Part shown: positions 1 through 14,690 of the stretch, in pieces
Layout of the letters: each line of letters opens with the position of its first letter
Position numbering within the stretch: the stretch's first letter is position 1
Source of the DNA: Dryobates pubescens
Taxonomy: Eukaryota > Chordata > Aves > Piciformes > Picidae
Assembly: GCF_014839835.1 (NCBI RefSeq)
Contig: NC_071616.1
Location: 35,419,307-35,483,306, forward strand
DNA: 64,000 nt
Direction: 5' to 3'
Position numbers and translations under genes: made by a program
The notes under the pieces: generated by a model
The model's database searches: none
What the model saw: only the letters and a program-made list of their open reading frames with translations
Told to the model about the DNA's origin: nothing

Positions 1-69
1 CTTTCGTAGAAATACAACTCCTCAGGAAACTGCTGGCTTCATCCTTCCAGACCTCGATTCAATTCCTTA

Positions 70-75
70 AATAAA
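70..75 (+). terminator. Poly(A) signal, probable 3' end of the preceding gene
   Basis: An AATAAA hexamer is followed by a T- and GT-rich stretch, as expected of a cleavage and polyadenylation site. In human the gene next to NOXRED1 on this side, in the same direction, is VIPAS39, so these first bases may be its 3' UTR. No coding sequence of that gene is visible, so the assignment rests on synteny alone. Confidence 0.4.
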
Positions 76-1522
76 GCTGTGTCTCTTTCTCCTTGGGCTG
101 TTTATTTCCTTCCCACACTGAGCACTTTTTGTGCTAGCCCTCAGCAATTTCTCACACCTCCCACAATGTGAGTATGCAGGGTATTTTCTCATGTCCTCCA
201 TAGCACAGTGCATGTCTTCATGAAGTGGCTTTGCCAGCAGTAGTATCTTATCTTACACTTCCAATGCCAGCAGCACAGATTAATTAATTTTAATAATGTG
301 GGAGAGTTTGCTGCTGCAAGGGTGGTCACACCAATCTCGAGGGCAAGCTTGAGCTCCAGCCTCCCTGCTGCACTGTGCATTGTATTTTGTTTTCTGTCAC
401 TGTTTGGTTTTCTTCTCACAGAATTGTTTAAGTTAGTAGGGACCTCTTGATCATGGAACAGGCCCACCAGGACTGTGTCTGTTAGGATTTTCAGTAACTG
501 CACAGCTGGAGATGGCTCAGCTTCTCTGGGCAACATGTTCCTGAGTGTGACTACCTTCACAGTAAAAAGGTGTTTTCCTGTCTTCAGTTTGTGCCCACTG
601 TACCCACTGCCCTTTCTTCATAGCACTTCAGGCAGAACTCACTAAATATTTTTCTGACAACAATTTTGAAGGCATGGAAACACTAGGGGTTTTATTAAGA
701 AGCAGAGGATGCTTCAGAGATTTTATGCTTTGTTTATTTGGTTGGAAACTCACTGTCCACCAAAGCATTCATTTAGTTGTTTTTTTCACCAGGCCCATCC
801 AAATGTGGACACATGAACCCTCTTTACTGAAGGCTGGCTAGTTTGAGTCCTGTTGTAGGTGGTGCTTGATATTCCAGGTTGATAAATACCCAGAAGAGAA
901 AAAAACCACCAAAAGAGCATCAGTGCTGAAACAGAGATGCCTCTCTCCTTGTTGCATGGTCAGTTGTAGCAGACAAGCTTCTTGGTGGGCTCTGAACACC
1001 CAGCCAGCAGCATTCAGCCTGCAGCATTACAGCAACTGTTTGTACAGAAACTGTCAACTGCCCTGTAAACTCATATAAAGCAAGGCAAGTGTGGAGAATG
1101 GTCCTCCAGGGAGATGCTTGTAACAATAAAATCCTCTTTCCAATCATCTCAGGGATGCAGGGATTATTTAAATAGCTTTTTATAGACCTTGAAAACTGGC
1201 CAGATCCCAAGGCCTGGCTGTTTCAGCTGAAGGCTTTAAATCAACCTGCATGAACTGGGGCCAGGCAGCTGAGGCAGATGAACTCCCTGCATTTTATTCA
1301 TGGCAGAGGCTTTTTGCTCTGTGCCACTCTGCTGCTGCCCTTTGCCATGTAGGAACAGTGATGGGCAGCAGTCAATGTCCTTCAGTGCCACTTTGGGTAG
1401 GCAGAAAGTGGTCCCAGCTAGGGCATGGTGGTTTGTGTTTCACCTGCATGTGGTAGAGCACAAGCAAGCATGCTGCTGGTGCCCAGAGGACTCTTGGGTC
1501 ATGTTCTTCTTGTTTATCACAG
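76..1522. other. Non-coding stretch before the NOXRED1 remnant
   Basis: I see no convincing exon, RNA gene or dispersed repeat here. Around 1375-1500 one frame reads weakly like the dinucleotide-binding start of NOXRED1 (a Val-x-Val/Ile, Cys-His-x-Gly pattern), but it is interrupted by stops and I do not rely on it. Confidence 0.4.
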
Positions 1523-3971
1523 CAGACTTGCAGAAGCAGGGGCTCAAGTGCTTTTACACCCACACTCAGCTGGTGACCTGGCTGATGTTGCATTTCTCTG
1601 CTGCCTCCTGTTGCATATGCTGCTTATCTGCTTCATCACTCAGTCTGCTACCTAGAAACCCTGCATTGTGTACTGCCTTGTCACCACCATCCCTCTCCTC
1701 AGGTGAAACGGACAACATCATTTCAGAGCATGCTGCTGTAGTTTGGGTAACTGGTCACTTCCCCAAGTCTCCCAAATACTAGTCACAGAAACACTTTAGA
1801 GTTTCACCTTTCTTGTTTGTCTAGAGGAAGTTGGAGACTTTGTGGCTATAAACTTGAAAATGTGATCAAAAGGAGTTAAGGGAACTCCAGATTAAACACA
1901 ATACTGGCATTGAAACTCTGCTCCTAACAGGGCCTCAGATTACCGCTGCAAGATAATCACTTGTGAGATAGAACAGGAAACAAGGTGTGGAGAAACTGCC
2001 TGCAGTCTCTGGTCAAAAAAGCAAATCTAGTACGTTGCATTTCACTCAGGCTGCTGTTGTAGGTCTTCCAAGTGCTATGAGTGCAAGGGTATGACCCTTA
2101 CCCCCTGCTTATGACCCCTGTGGGCATCTAGCCCCTGCAGTCAGGCTAGTCCTGGCCTTCTGCTGAAGCGACCAGTGAGGGGCCAAACATCATGCTGCTC
2201 TTCATGATGCAGGCAAAGCCATTTACTAGCAAAAGGATGGCAGATCTTGCAAAGGATAACAACTTCCTCTGCTTTACCAGCTAAACCTAGTTTCTCCCTC
2301 ATCAGCTAAACCTGAGCGATGCTGGCTGCTGATTACAGAGCTGAGGGAGAGCAGACAAGTAGTGTGGATGGGGAGGGGAGAGGAAAGGGAAGGAAGACCA
2401 GACCAGACCCGACCAGACCAGACCAGATCAGATCAGACCTTGCTTGAAGGAATCTGCCTGCCATGTGGAGGGCTTGAATCTCAACACGTTTCTGTGCCAC
2501 TGCAGTTCTGGTATGACCTATGACCCATGGATTAACTTTAACACAGCAATGAGGGTCCTCCATCAAATAGGAAGAACTTTTTTAGCTGGTTAAGGTAGGT
2601 CTTGAAAAGGAATCATTATGAGTGGGATATTCTAGGTGGCTTCCTCCGAGTTTCCCTCATGCAGGACCTTAAACCCTCATGCTCCCACCCATGCTGTGTG
2701 GCACCGCAGGAGCATCCTTGTACTACCCTCCCCGTGAGCCCCCTTCAGATGCCTCCACTTTGAGGTTGAAGGAACTCCTTTGCTGCAGTGCCATCGTGAG
2801 GCCGCAGGACCAGTGCTCCGGCCGGGAGCCCTTGGATGAGTGAGGCGAGGGGCACAGTCTCAGCTGCACTGCCAGCCCCTGGAGCTGGGCAGGCAACGTG
2901 CCTCTGCAGTTCTTTAGAACTCCTCTTTAGGCTTCAACTTGGTAGCAGTTTTCCTGAGGAGTTGTGCTTGGTGGTTCCCCTGCCTGTATGATTCAAGGCT
3001 GGGGCTCGGGTCTGAGCTGGTGATAATTCTGTTGGTGAGAAGTGTAGCATGAGTGAGAAAACCCTCCTGATCTATCACTGTACAGCTAAAGCTGGAGTGG
3101 AAATAGCATGCATGGAAAGGGGTAGTCATGCCTGCAAAGTGGATCAGCGAAATGATGCAGCATGTGTCTCCCTCACCAGTTTCTCTAGTTTGGGGTCACC
3201 CTGTCTTCCAGAAGCACTGCTTTCCATGTTACTGCCATCAGTTTTTGAACAGCTTCATGAAATAACAGTAATTATGAGGCTACATCAGTGAGAAGGAGCT
3301 AAGATGTACTTGCTGAGCAAGAATATGCTCAAAAATCTTTTCCCCTTGCCACAGGCTCAACATCTATTTCCATGGGTGTGCTGTTCCTATTGGCAGCTGC
3401 TACATCTGTCCTCTGCAATTTCATTATCCACTTCTGCATGCTGTTCTCTTTCTTGTCTCCATGAACACTTGAAGCAGACTATAATGTCTGTCCATGATGG
3501 CTGAAAGTTTGACTTCATATGCAGCCTGTAAAGGATGACTCTTTGCTCAATGAGAATGAGCACACAAGCTATACGAGAGCCATTGCTATTAATTTCAGCA
3601 CCCCTCACCTAAAATGGTCCTAGATCAGAGGTTTCAAATAAACCACCTCTAACCAATCAGCAATGCAATTTTTCACAGATGTGGGAGATGAGAATGTCTT
3701 TTCACACCTGTGTGCACACTGGTAAGTGGCATTTGGCTTTGTTTGTCCTGCAGGGAAAGTAACTGTCAATGCTAAATGGCTGGTGGCCATTTTCTGCGCA
3801 GCCCTGAAGAGCAGCACGTGTCAGAGCTTGCCTCACCAGAAGGCACTGAAATTACTCAGTGACCTCTGTTTCCCTGAATGCTGCCCTATCTGTGCAGAAA
3901 ATTTTCCTGGCCGTGGTTTATGTGCAAGAGTTTTGTCAGCAGAGGTTTTGCTTCTTCAGTGATTCAGAGGA
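1523..3971 (+). pseudogene. NOXRED1: Decayed NOXRED1 (NADP-dependent oxidoreductase domain-containing protein 1)
   Basis: Two exon remnants match human NOXRED1 in sequence, order and strand. The first starts after an AG at 1522. It reads DLQKQGLKCFYTHTQLVTW, then, after a one-base loss near 1580-1581, ADVAFLCCL, matching human ELQKLGIKCFY and ADVVFLCCL. It then meets a TAG at 1653-1655, continues as KPCIVYCLVTTIPLLR (human KTCIVYSFVAAVPLPR), and shifts frame again past 1702. The second starts after the AG at 3752-3753 and reads VTVNAKWLVAIFCAALK (human ILNIKWLEGVFYAALN). It changes frame between about 3870 and 3925, then reads SFVSRGF and ends at an intact GTAAGT donor at 3972. The N-terminal nucleotide-binding exon and the C-terminal exons were not found. 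At least three frame breaks and one stop argue for a unitary pseudogene rather than a single sequencing error. Being a host gene lying in its syntenic place with introns kept, it is not a processed copy. Confidence 0.77.
2396..2439. repeat. GACCA pentanucleotide microsatellite
   Basis: About nine tandem copies of the 5-bp unit GACCA, with one GACCC and two GATCA variants. It lies between the two NOXRED1 exon remnants. The rest of the 1781-3753 interval shows no other feature I can support. Confidence 0.85.
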
Positions 3972-5458
3972 GTAAGTAAAAAGTTGAATGCTAAGGCACT
4001 GCTTGTCCAAGCTTCCTCTTTGCTCTGAAACTTGTCTCATCCCTCAGGTGAAGGTGCTGAACTATGTATTGCCCTTAGGACCTGCCAAGGAAGATTGCTT
4101 TAGATGATGTTTTAGCAATAAAAGCTCTGAAATATCATCCCTGAGTTATTTGGTCCCTGGTTCCTGTTTGGCTACTTATCAGGGTAGTCTGAAGCCAGTC
4201 ATCAGAATTGCAGCATGGGATGCAGAAAAAAAGTTCTTATGGGATATCTAGTCAGGACAGCCATTGAAGGTAGTGAATTTAGTCTATGGATTGGGCTAAT
4301 GAGGAGATTAAGTAAAGGGAACACTGCTTGAGGGGGAGAACTCCCACTTGGCTCAGTTTTGCTCTGCATGGCAGAGTAATACCTCGTACACTTTAGATTC
4401 AGGTATCTGACTTCATTCTCCACTGCTTTCAACATCTGCTCAGAAATCCCAGAGGAAACTGCTGGCTGATTGTTAGTCCTCATAACCTGTAATGAAGCCC
4501 ATAGCAGAATGCTTTGCTGAGACCTCATCCCAGCCACCTGACAGGACTGAGGAGTGCAAGAACCAGCACTATTCACTCTTAGACTCTAAAATATTCCAGC
4601 CAGTAAACCTATGCATACATTTGTTTCAACAAGTTTCACTCTCTAGACTGCTCAGTAAGCTTACATATCCCGGTCTGCCTGAGTCTTCCTTTGTTTTGGT
4701 TTGGATTTGTTTATTACATAGTTATCCTGACCTATGAACTGCTTCAGTTTCACTGGGTTTCAGTGGCAGTTTCAACAGAAAATGGAATTATAAATCCAAG
4801 TTGCAGTTATTTTGTAACAGCTACAGCTTTGGTGTAAATAACTAAGCAGGACTGAGCCCAGACTTTCATTTTTTTCCCCATAGGGGATCTTGAGGAAGCC
4901 ATTGATGCCAGACAAAATAGCAATGATTTAGTCAGGAGCACTCATTCTATTGAGCCAGGCTTTAATCAGCACTTATTCATACTGCCTTGATGGTGATAAC
5001 ATACCACCCCCACCACAGGCTATGTAATATTCCTTTCAAGGAAAAAGGAGGTAACTGGATAGTCTCTCCAAATACATCCAAGACAAAGTATTTTTTTTAT
5101 TCCCTAAATATCTAGTTCAGTTTAGAGTATTCTCTTATACTTCCTGCTGTTAGCTATGATGTCTTTCAGTAGTGTTTACTATGACAAACCGCTGCCTAGT
5201 TTTCTCTCACAGGAAATGATTTCTGTGGTGAGGCCAGGGACTACTTTTGCACCTTATAACTATGCCCCTTTTCTAACAGTGATTGCTGGCAGCAGCTGGC
5301 ACCACACCTGTACACTACCTACTGTATTTTACATCTGGGCTTTAGAGTGAGCCCAGTCTGCAGAGAATAAAATCTGGGAGAAATCTGTTCGCTTAAGATG
5401 CAAGCAAATCGTTATCAATCACAGGTAATTAAAACACAGCTATCATTATTATTTTTTA
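3972..5458. other. Non-coding stretch between NOXRED1 remnant and SAMD15
   Basis: This follows the retained splice donor of the NOXRED1 remnant. I looked for the human-like C-terminal exon of NOXRED1 (the FPWFDL segment) and did not find it. There are no recognisable dispersed repeats and no convincing open frames. Confidence 0.4.
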
Positions 5459-5459
5459 A

Positions 5460-5465
5460 TTTATT
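5460..5465 (-). terminator. SAMD15: Candidate SAMD15 poly(A) signal
   Basis: On the minus strand this reads AATAAA, about 290 bases beyond the SAMD15 stop codon. A T-rich stretch with GTGTTTT lies downstream. Distance and strand fit a short 3' UTR; not confirmed by transcript data. Confidence 0.45.
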
Positions 5466-5639
5466 CATTTACATTTGCCTTTTTACTCAACTGTGAAGCA
5501 AAAGTGAAAGACAAACGGGTACAATCTGGTTTATAGCTTCTGCTTCACTTACTTCCTGGAAGCAAACAAAAGACTGCAGAACAGAGCCAGTGTGGGGATG
5601 TGTTTGCTGTCATCAGATGGCTAAGAGCTGCAATGCCCT

Positions 5640-8757
<3,118 letters not shown>

Positions 8758-9155
8758 TCCCAGGCCACCAAGGCAACGCGTCCTTCCGGGCTTCCCATGG
8801 CAACCGCCACTTCCACCACCCCCACCCTGCTAAAAGCCGGCAAGGACGCCTGCGTTCCGCGCCCCCTGGCTCTGCGGAACTTTGTGATTGGCTGTGTTGT
8901 CGAGGGGGGAGGCTGAGGGGAGAGCACCTAGGTACCGCCCTCTCCCTCCCGTCCGATCCACACGCACCCACTCCGTTCTTCTTGCTCCACCCGCGTTCGC
9001 ACTCGGGTTTTTCCGCTGGCATCGGCGGCCGCGTTTCGGCTCTACTCGGCTCTTTCCGCTGACGGCGACCGCAGCACTTCGGCCTCACTCGTCTCTTTCC
9101 GCTGCGGCGGGCTGCCGCCTTTGGGTCCGCGCGCGTCGCCCGCTCAGCCCTGCCC
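8758..9155. promoter_or_regulatory. Bidirectional CpG-island promoter of SAMD15 and TMED8
   Basis: The 398 bases between the divergent start codons are GC-rich and dense in CpG, and the island extends into both first exons (about 8.3-9.5 kb). An inverted CCAAT box (ATTGG) lies at 8887-8891. The TTCCGCTG element recurs three times toward TMED8 (9011, 9054 and 9097). No TATA box is evident, so a dispersed initiation pattern is likely. Confidence 0.7.
8975..9115. repeat. 43-bp degenerate tandem repeat in the TMED8/SAMD15 promoter
   Basis: TTCCGCTG recurs at 9011, 9054 and 9097, exactly 43 bases apart. By direct comparison the two full units (9011-9053 and 9054-9096) agree at 31 of 43 positions. 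Both units contain TTTCGGC or CTTCGGC and end ACTCGxCTCT. Partial units flank them on both sides. The region is 5' UTR or proximal promoter of TMED8. Confidence 0.65.
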
Positions 9156-12100
9156 ATGTCGGACGTGCTGGCTGCTGCCGCCGGCTCCCGCTTTGAGCCC
9201 CCGGCCACTGGGACGCCGGGCGGCTGCGGCGTCCCCGGACCCCGGCACCTCTCAGGTACGGGTTCGGCAGGGGAGGGGGCAGCCGGTCTGGTCGCGGCGG
9301 GCAGCAGGAGCGGCACCTTGCCTGCGCTCTTCCCTCCCGGCGGCAGCGAGCGCCTGCAACCCGGCCCAGGTCCCTGAGAAGTACCCCCAGCAGCCGATCG
9401 GGCTGTCCGCCGGCTGCGGGGCAGTGGAGGGAGACCGCCGCGATGAGGCGGCAGGCCCCGGGGCGCCTATTTTAGCGCTCGTTTTGAGGCCAGGGAGAGT
9501 ACCCTGAGTTTCCTTTTCCGTGGTGGGTTTCCTCGTCTCTCCGGGAGAAGCTTTATTTCAACAGTGACAGTTTGCTTCGGTAAAAATACTGTACCGCTAA
9601 GAGCAGCATCTGGAGTTGTGCCTTGGATAACAAGTGCTGTACAGGGTGGGCTGGCTGCTGGCGCGGCGAGGGGCCGGCCGTGATGTCCAGGCATACCCAT
9701 CTGCAGCTGGTACCCGCGCTGTGCCCCGGGGGCTCAGGGTTCCGCTGCCGCCCCTACCCCCGAAACTGCAGCTACAGTTCCCGGCGTTTATTTTCCGGCA
9801 GGCCAAGTTTAATGTAGGTTTATTAAAGACAGGGTGTTTCCCTCCGTGAAAGAGGCCTCCATCTATCCGGGCGCTGGGCTACCTCACCTGGGGTCTCTGT
9901 CGTGAGCCGGCGTCCCGGAGCTGTATTGCTGGAGAAGGCTCCCAGCTCGAAACGGGCTCCGCGAAACAGCCATCAGAGAGCTGATAACGATGTGTCATAA
10001 CGGAGCTGCAAACACAGGAACTTGCCGTTACCCAGTTCACTGCCTTAATGCGATCAGACAGCGGGGCTGTGGAGCGTGTACCGCAGCTGTATGGGGACAG
10101 AGCTTTCCCGGAGTTCAGGAGACTCGGGGGAGACCAGGAGCCATCTTTGTAGACAGTCCTTTTAGCAGTGAGCTAGGAATTTCCATCTCGTCAGAGCCCT
10201 GTGGGAACTGCATGATTGCTTTTTCCAGGGCTTTGTAAGCCCAGTTTTAAATGATGCAATTTGGCCTTGTTTTACCCTTCTAAAGTTAGGGATGGTGCTG
10301 CCTGAAATAACTGCTTCTGAGAGTAGTTCTGCATGAAAATGTTTTGTTCTCCCAGTCCTACGGTTAAGACAATTATAAATCTTTGTTCTGCAAGGTGCTA
10401 GAAGGCGGTAGGTTGGACTGGATGATCTTGGAGGTCTCTTCCAACCTGGTTGATTCTATGGTTCTAGATACAGATCATAACATGAAAAACTAGTTGGTTC
10501 AGCTCTTTGTTTCATCACCACGTGACCTTGTCAATGAGTGGTGGCTGTAGTTTTTCCTTTATGTGTTCTAACCCCCCAAATTTGTTACACTTTTTGTCTG
10601 TATATTCTACTTGTTTTCAGAAAATGACAGCTCAGCCCTAAAGACAGAGCCTGGAGATCAGCTGGCTGATTCTTTGGAGTCTAGCACTAATCAGAACAGG
10701 TGGGAAAATCTTTTTCTGTGTTGTGACCCACATGCATGACAGCCTGTCGCAGCCCTGTGACCTCCTCTGTACGGTAGTTGATCGTGTGCAGGTGAAGAGA
10801 GGGACTGGAGACGGAGCTGGCCGCTTTGCGACAGAGTACGCCGGAATCCCTATAGCAAGGGCTGTTCGTACAGGCTTAAGGTTGTTTCAAAGGTTATGAA
10901 GTGAGGAAGTGTAGTTCATGGCTCAGCTATTCAAATCAGAGTCATTCCCTTTGGAAGGTTTTGTCGTCCACTGTAAGAGCTAATAAACTCTCAGAAGGAG
11001 ATTTTCTCTATCCTGTCCAAAGAATATTTTAATAGTTGGGCATTCCCACTGTCTGTAATTCTGGTGGAAGCTGACTAAGAAAACACCTTGTACTGTCTTC
11101 TTGACAGTGTTTTGGTTTTTTTTTCCTTCACTCTGTTTTCTGTGTCACTCATTTGTTAATGCTGCTATTATCGTGTTGCTGTTGTATGTTTTATGGTCTG
11201 CTTCTCTGTGCAGCACATTTGAATACAGCTGAGACACCTGGGTGCGCCCAGGATCTCTTGGGATTGCTAATAGGAAAGGCATAACAGGGCACTTAAATAG
11301 GGGGCATTTTCAGGGTGGCTGTCAGAACTGTTTTGAATTGTTTTACTGATCCAGCTGACCTCTTGTGGAATATCTTGCAGTAACTGGCATAGAAGAAGTT
11401 GTTCTTTCTTGAGCAGAAAAGTTGCTGCTAATTTCTGCACTTAGTACAATGCTGGTGAGCAGGCATGGTGCTGTCTGAAGGAGGGTAAGCACCAAGTATC
11501 TGCAACTGAAATTGCTCCCTTGGGTTCACATGGAAGATAAGCACATGGAGATGAGGACAGGACTGGTGTGCAGAGGGTTCTTTGTGCAGTTGGCAGGTGC
11601 TAACCACAGAAGCTTTTCCCCTTCATTGCATTTGAATTTGAGTTTCAGAACAGAGTGATTCCTCTGGCTGTGCCCTGGATGTAAGTGCTGAATTTAGTGC
11701 ACTTTACCTCTGACAGGTCACAGATTGGGTCGCTCCTGAATGCTGGCATGACAGAGGATTTGAAGCAAGAAGCTGGCACTTTGAAGGACCAGGAAGTGTC
11801 TGAAGCAAAAGAGAAGCTGCCTGACCAAATCCAGTCTCTCAAAGAGGTAGGTGGGTGTATCTTCAGTCTGAAAGCAAGGACAGTGGTACGGCAGTAGTTC
11901 TCCCACTCTACTGTTGTGCTTATGACTGTGGAATTGAGGCTTTAAGGGTTGTGTTAAGGCAAAAGCAGAATTACCATAGATTCAGTTGTACTTTATTCTG
12001 TGCATTGGCTGGAGGTAAACGTTAACTGATTTGCAAAATCCTTATTGTGACTTTGGATAGTCCTCACTTCCTTGCAGTTTTTGTCTCACTAAGTCATCAA

Positions 12101-14690
12101 GTTTATTTTCACCTTCTGCCTCTTGTCTGGGGCTCTTGGGAATTACCTTCTTGCAGCTTTATGGAAAGAGGAATTGAAAGTGACTTCTGTCTTGTTTCTT
12201 TTGTTGAGCAGCTAGTTTGCACTACAGATGAATCAGGAGAACTTGTGCAAGTGGCACCTAGCTCATGAGCTGTGCCTTTCCCTATGAGGAGAAAGGACTG
12301 GCTGTAGTGAACCAGTGGACTTGTAACTAAAATGCAGCAAATGACAGTGTGATTGTGACTGTAGTTTAGGTACATATGGAGCTGAAAGGGTCTCCATAAA
12401 GAGAGACTCGTGTCTTGGGAATTCTTTGTTAAGTCTTTATGGCTGTTGCTTTGTTGAGAGATGACAATTAACTCAGGCAGAGGCAAAGATGTGCCTGCCC
12501 AGGGACTCCTGGTGAGGCCAAGGGGTATGTAAAATTACATTTGACTTCAAAGTTCATAACTTCAGTGCATTGGGGGAAATAATGCAGAGAGTTGTCTCTG
12601 AGCCAGCCATTTCATTTTAACTGGTAGAAACTTGTGCAGATTCTTGGCTTCATAAAGATGCCTGAGTTATTAACAAATTGTTTTAAACACATCTGGGGAC
12701 ATTCTTACCACCATGGTCTTTATGATGATGGTTTTTATGTTCTTTGTGCAGAAAGCTGTTAGGATAACCAACTACCATGTTCCTCAAGGAGCAGGGGATA
12801 TAGTTATGATTCAATCAGATCACACTGGTGCTGTGGATATCCTTTCAGCTGAGCTGGAGACTGCAGACCTCCTTGGGGAGCAGAGAAAAGGTGAGTACTG
12901 AGGCCCCTCCTTAGGTGCCTGCTCTGCCTAGAAAAGAACAGAGGCTATCCTGGAGACACTGTTAATTCCTGCTGGGGATTTGGGTTCCTGGCTTGCGTGT
13001 GGGAAAACTCCACAACCAACGCTTCTGAGAGCAGGCTTCAGAATGCGAAATCTTCGCTGATTTCAGGTAGCAGTTTGTCAGTAGTGAAAAGCCAGGTGGG
13101 CCCATTGATCTTTTGCCTTGGTTCAGCTCAGCCTCCCCCTCTGGCTCCACCCACCATGTGGACCACTGAGAAGATGAAGGAATTCAAGGCCAAGATGGGA
13201 AAGGAGAAGAACGGGCAGATGGTGGTGAAGCGAGGCGAGGTGGTGACGGTCCGTGTGCCAACGCATCCTGATGGAAAATGCATTTGCTGGGAGTTTGCTA
13301 CAGATGATTACGACATCGGATTTGGAGTCTATTTTGACTGGACCACAGTTACGAGCACGGCCATTACTGTGCAGGTCAGCGAATCCAGTGATGAGGAGGA
13401 TGAAGAGGAAGAGGATGAAATTGAAGGTTAGTGCAGAACTTACAAAGGTTGATGGGTGGTGCTTGTTACCATGCTGCTGAGAGTGTCTGTCGGACGCTGT
13501 AATTTTTGTCTACTTTGTTTACTCAGACCACGTGTTATCTCTGCAGCCTTTTGGGTTCTTGGTTAGGCTATGATGAGAAAGCATTTAGCCCTTCCTGCTG
13601 CAGCACATTTCAGTGACTGTCCTTCTCCAAGAGTGTTCTTAAAATTTAACACATTGAAAAATAAACCCAGAATTCACTTGTTCAACTTCTACTTGAGAAA
13701 CGGATTAGAATCTGAAATTTTAACTTGACTGTTTTTCTTAGGCTCTCAGACAGAGAAATTTCTGGTGGTGAATAGGAGCAAAAGAGTTGAGGGGTTTGTG
13801 TGTGTTTTGTTTTGGTTTTATTGGTTGTTTTTTGTTTGATTGGTTGTGGGTGGGTGGGTGGGTTGGCTCATTTGTTTTTTCTCCTATTTCATTAGTAGCT
13901 CTCACTGACTGCATTGGAGAGGAGTGATGCCTGTCTTTGTGCTTCTGAAACACACAGTGACATCATCTGTTCTGTTGCTTCAGTGTGTGTGTGACCAGGG
14001 TAGATGGGAGGCTAGTGTCAAATTAATTTTGCAGGTTATCCTGTATGAAGAATCCTCTTGGAGACTAATTGATGGCACAAACAAAGTGATGTTGTAGCTA
14101 AGAGTTTTCCCACCTTTCTTTTCCTTCTGTATCACTGGATCGCTTGTGGTACATGTAAAAGAAAAGCAGTGAGGTATCTAAAACATAAGTGCAGGGAGAG
14201 AAGACCAGGCTGGCAGGCAAGTGGATACTGTCCCATCAGTATTCCCAAGAGAACTGTTCCTTACCAAATTCTTTGTCATGGTAAGGAAAGCTGGACTTTT
14301 TGGGTGTTATTTGTTGGGAGGTCAGAGCAGATGCTGTGCGTAATGCTATCATAATTAGCTTTCTGTATACCTGCCTGCCTCTGACACATTCTGGTCTTGA
14401 TAATGTTTTGCTGGACTGCCTAATAGCTTAACTGTCTCTGGCCTACTTACTTGTCTCCTCTTTTGCATTCAGGACTCGCCCCTGTTGGTGATGTAGAGAG
14501 AGGCTCTAAGAGCTACCTGCGGAACCGCTATGGGGAGATCCTGCCTGTGTACCGAAGGAACAGCCACCGGGAGGTGCAGGCAGGCAGCCACGAGTACCCA
14601 GGCGAAGGCATCTACCTGCTGAAGTTTGATAACTCCTACTCCCTCCTCCGCAATAAGACTCTGTTCTTTCATGTCTATTACACTAGCTGA
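9156..14690 (+). CDS. TMED8: TMED8, transmembrane emp24 (GOLD) domain-containing protein 8
   Basis: Six coding exons: 9156-9255, 10621-10699, 11717-11846, 12752-12890, 13127-13426 and 14473-14690 (stop TGA). All introns are GT-AG and the phases close, giving 321 residues, close to human length. The start [10 protein letters not shown] is the first ATG in the CpG island that opens this frame. Residues 1-149 are hydrophilic and probably disordered. The GOLD domain follows in exons 5 and 6, with [15 protein letters not shown], then [31 protein letters not shown], and the closing strands [21 protein letters not shown] very acidic run of Glu and Asp ends exon 5. I see no signal peptide and no C-terminal membrane segment, so despite the name it is probably a soluble GOLD protein. 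It lies divergent to SAMD15. Confidence 0.95.
10405..10468 (+). mobile_element. CR1 LINE 3'-end fragment
   Basis: This has the terminal CR1 pattern GGTTGGACTGGATGATCTTG, then TCTTCCAACCTGGTTGATTCTATGG. It is heavily 5'-truncated, about 65 bases, in TMED8 intron 1. Confidence 0.85.

Noticed and set aside
13795-13865. T/G-rich tract with TGGG repeats in TMED8 intron 5
   Set aside because: Low complexity only; not telomeric and not a recognisable element.
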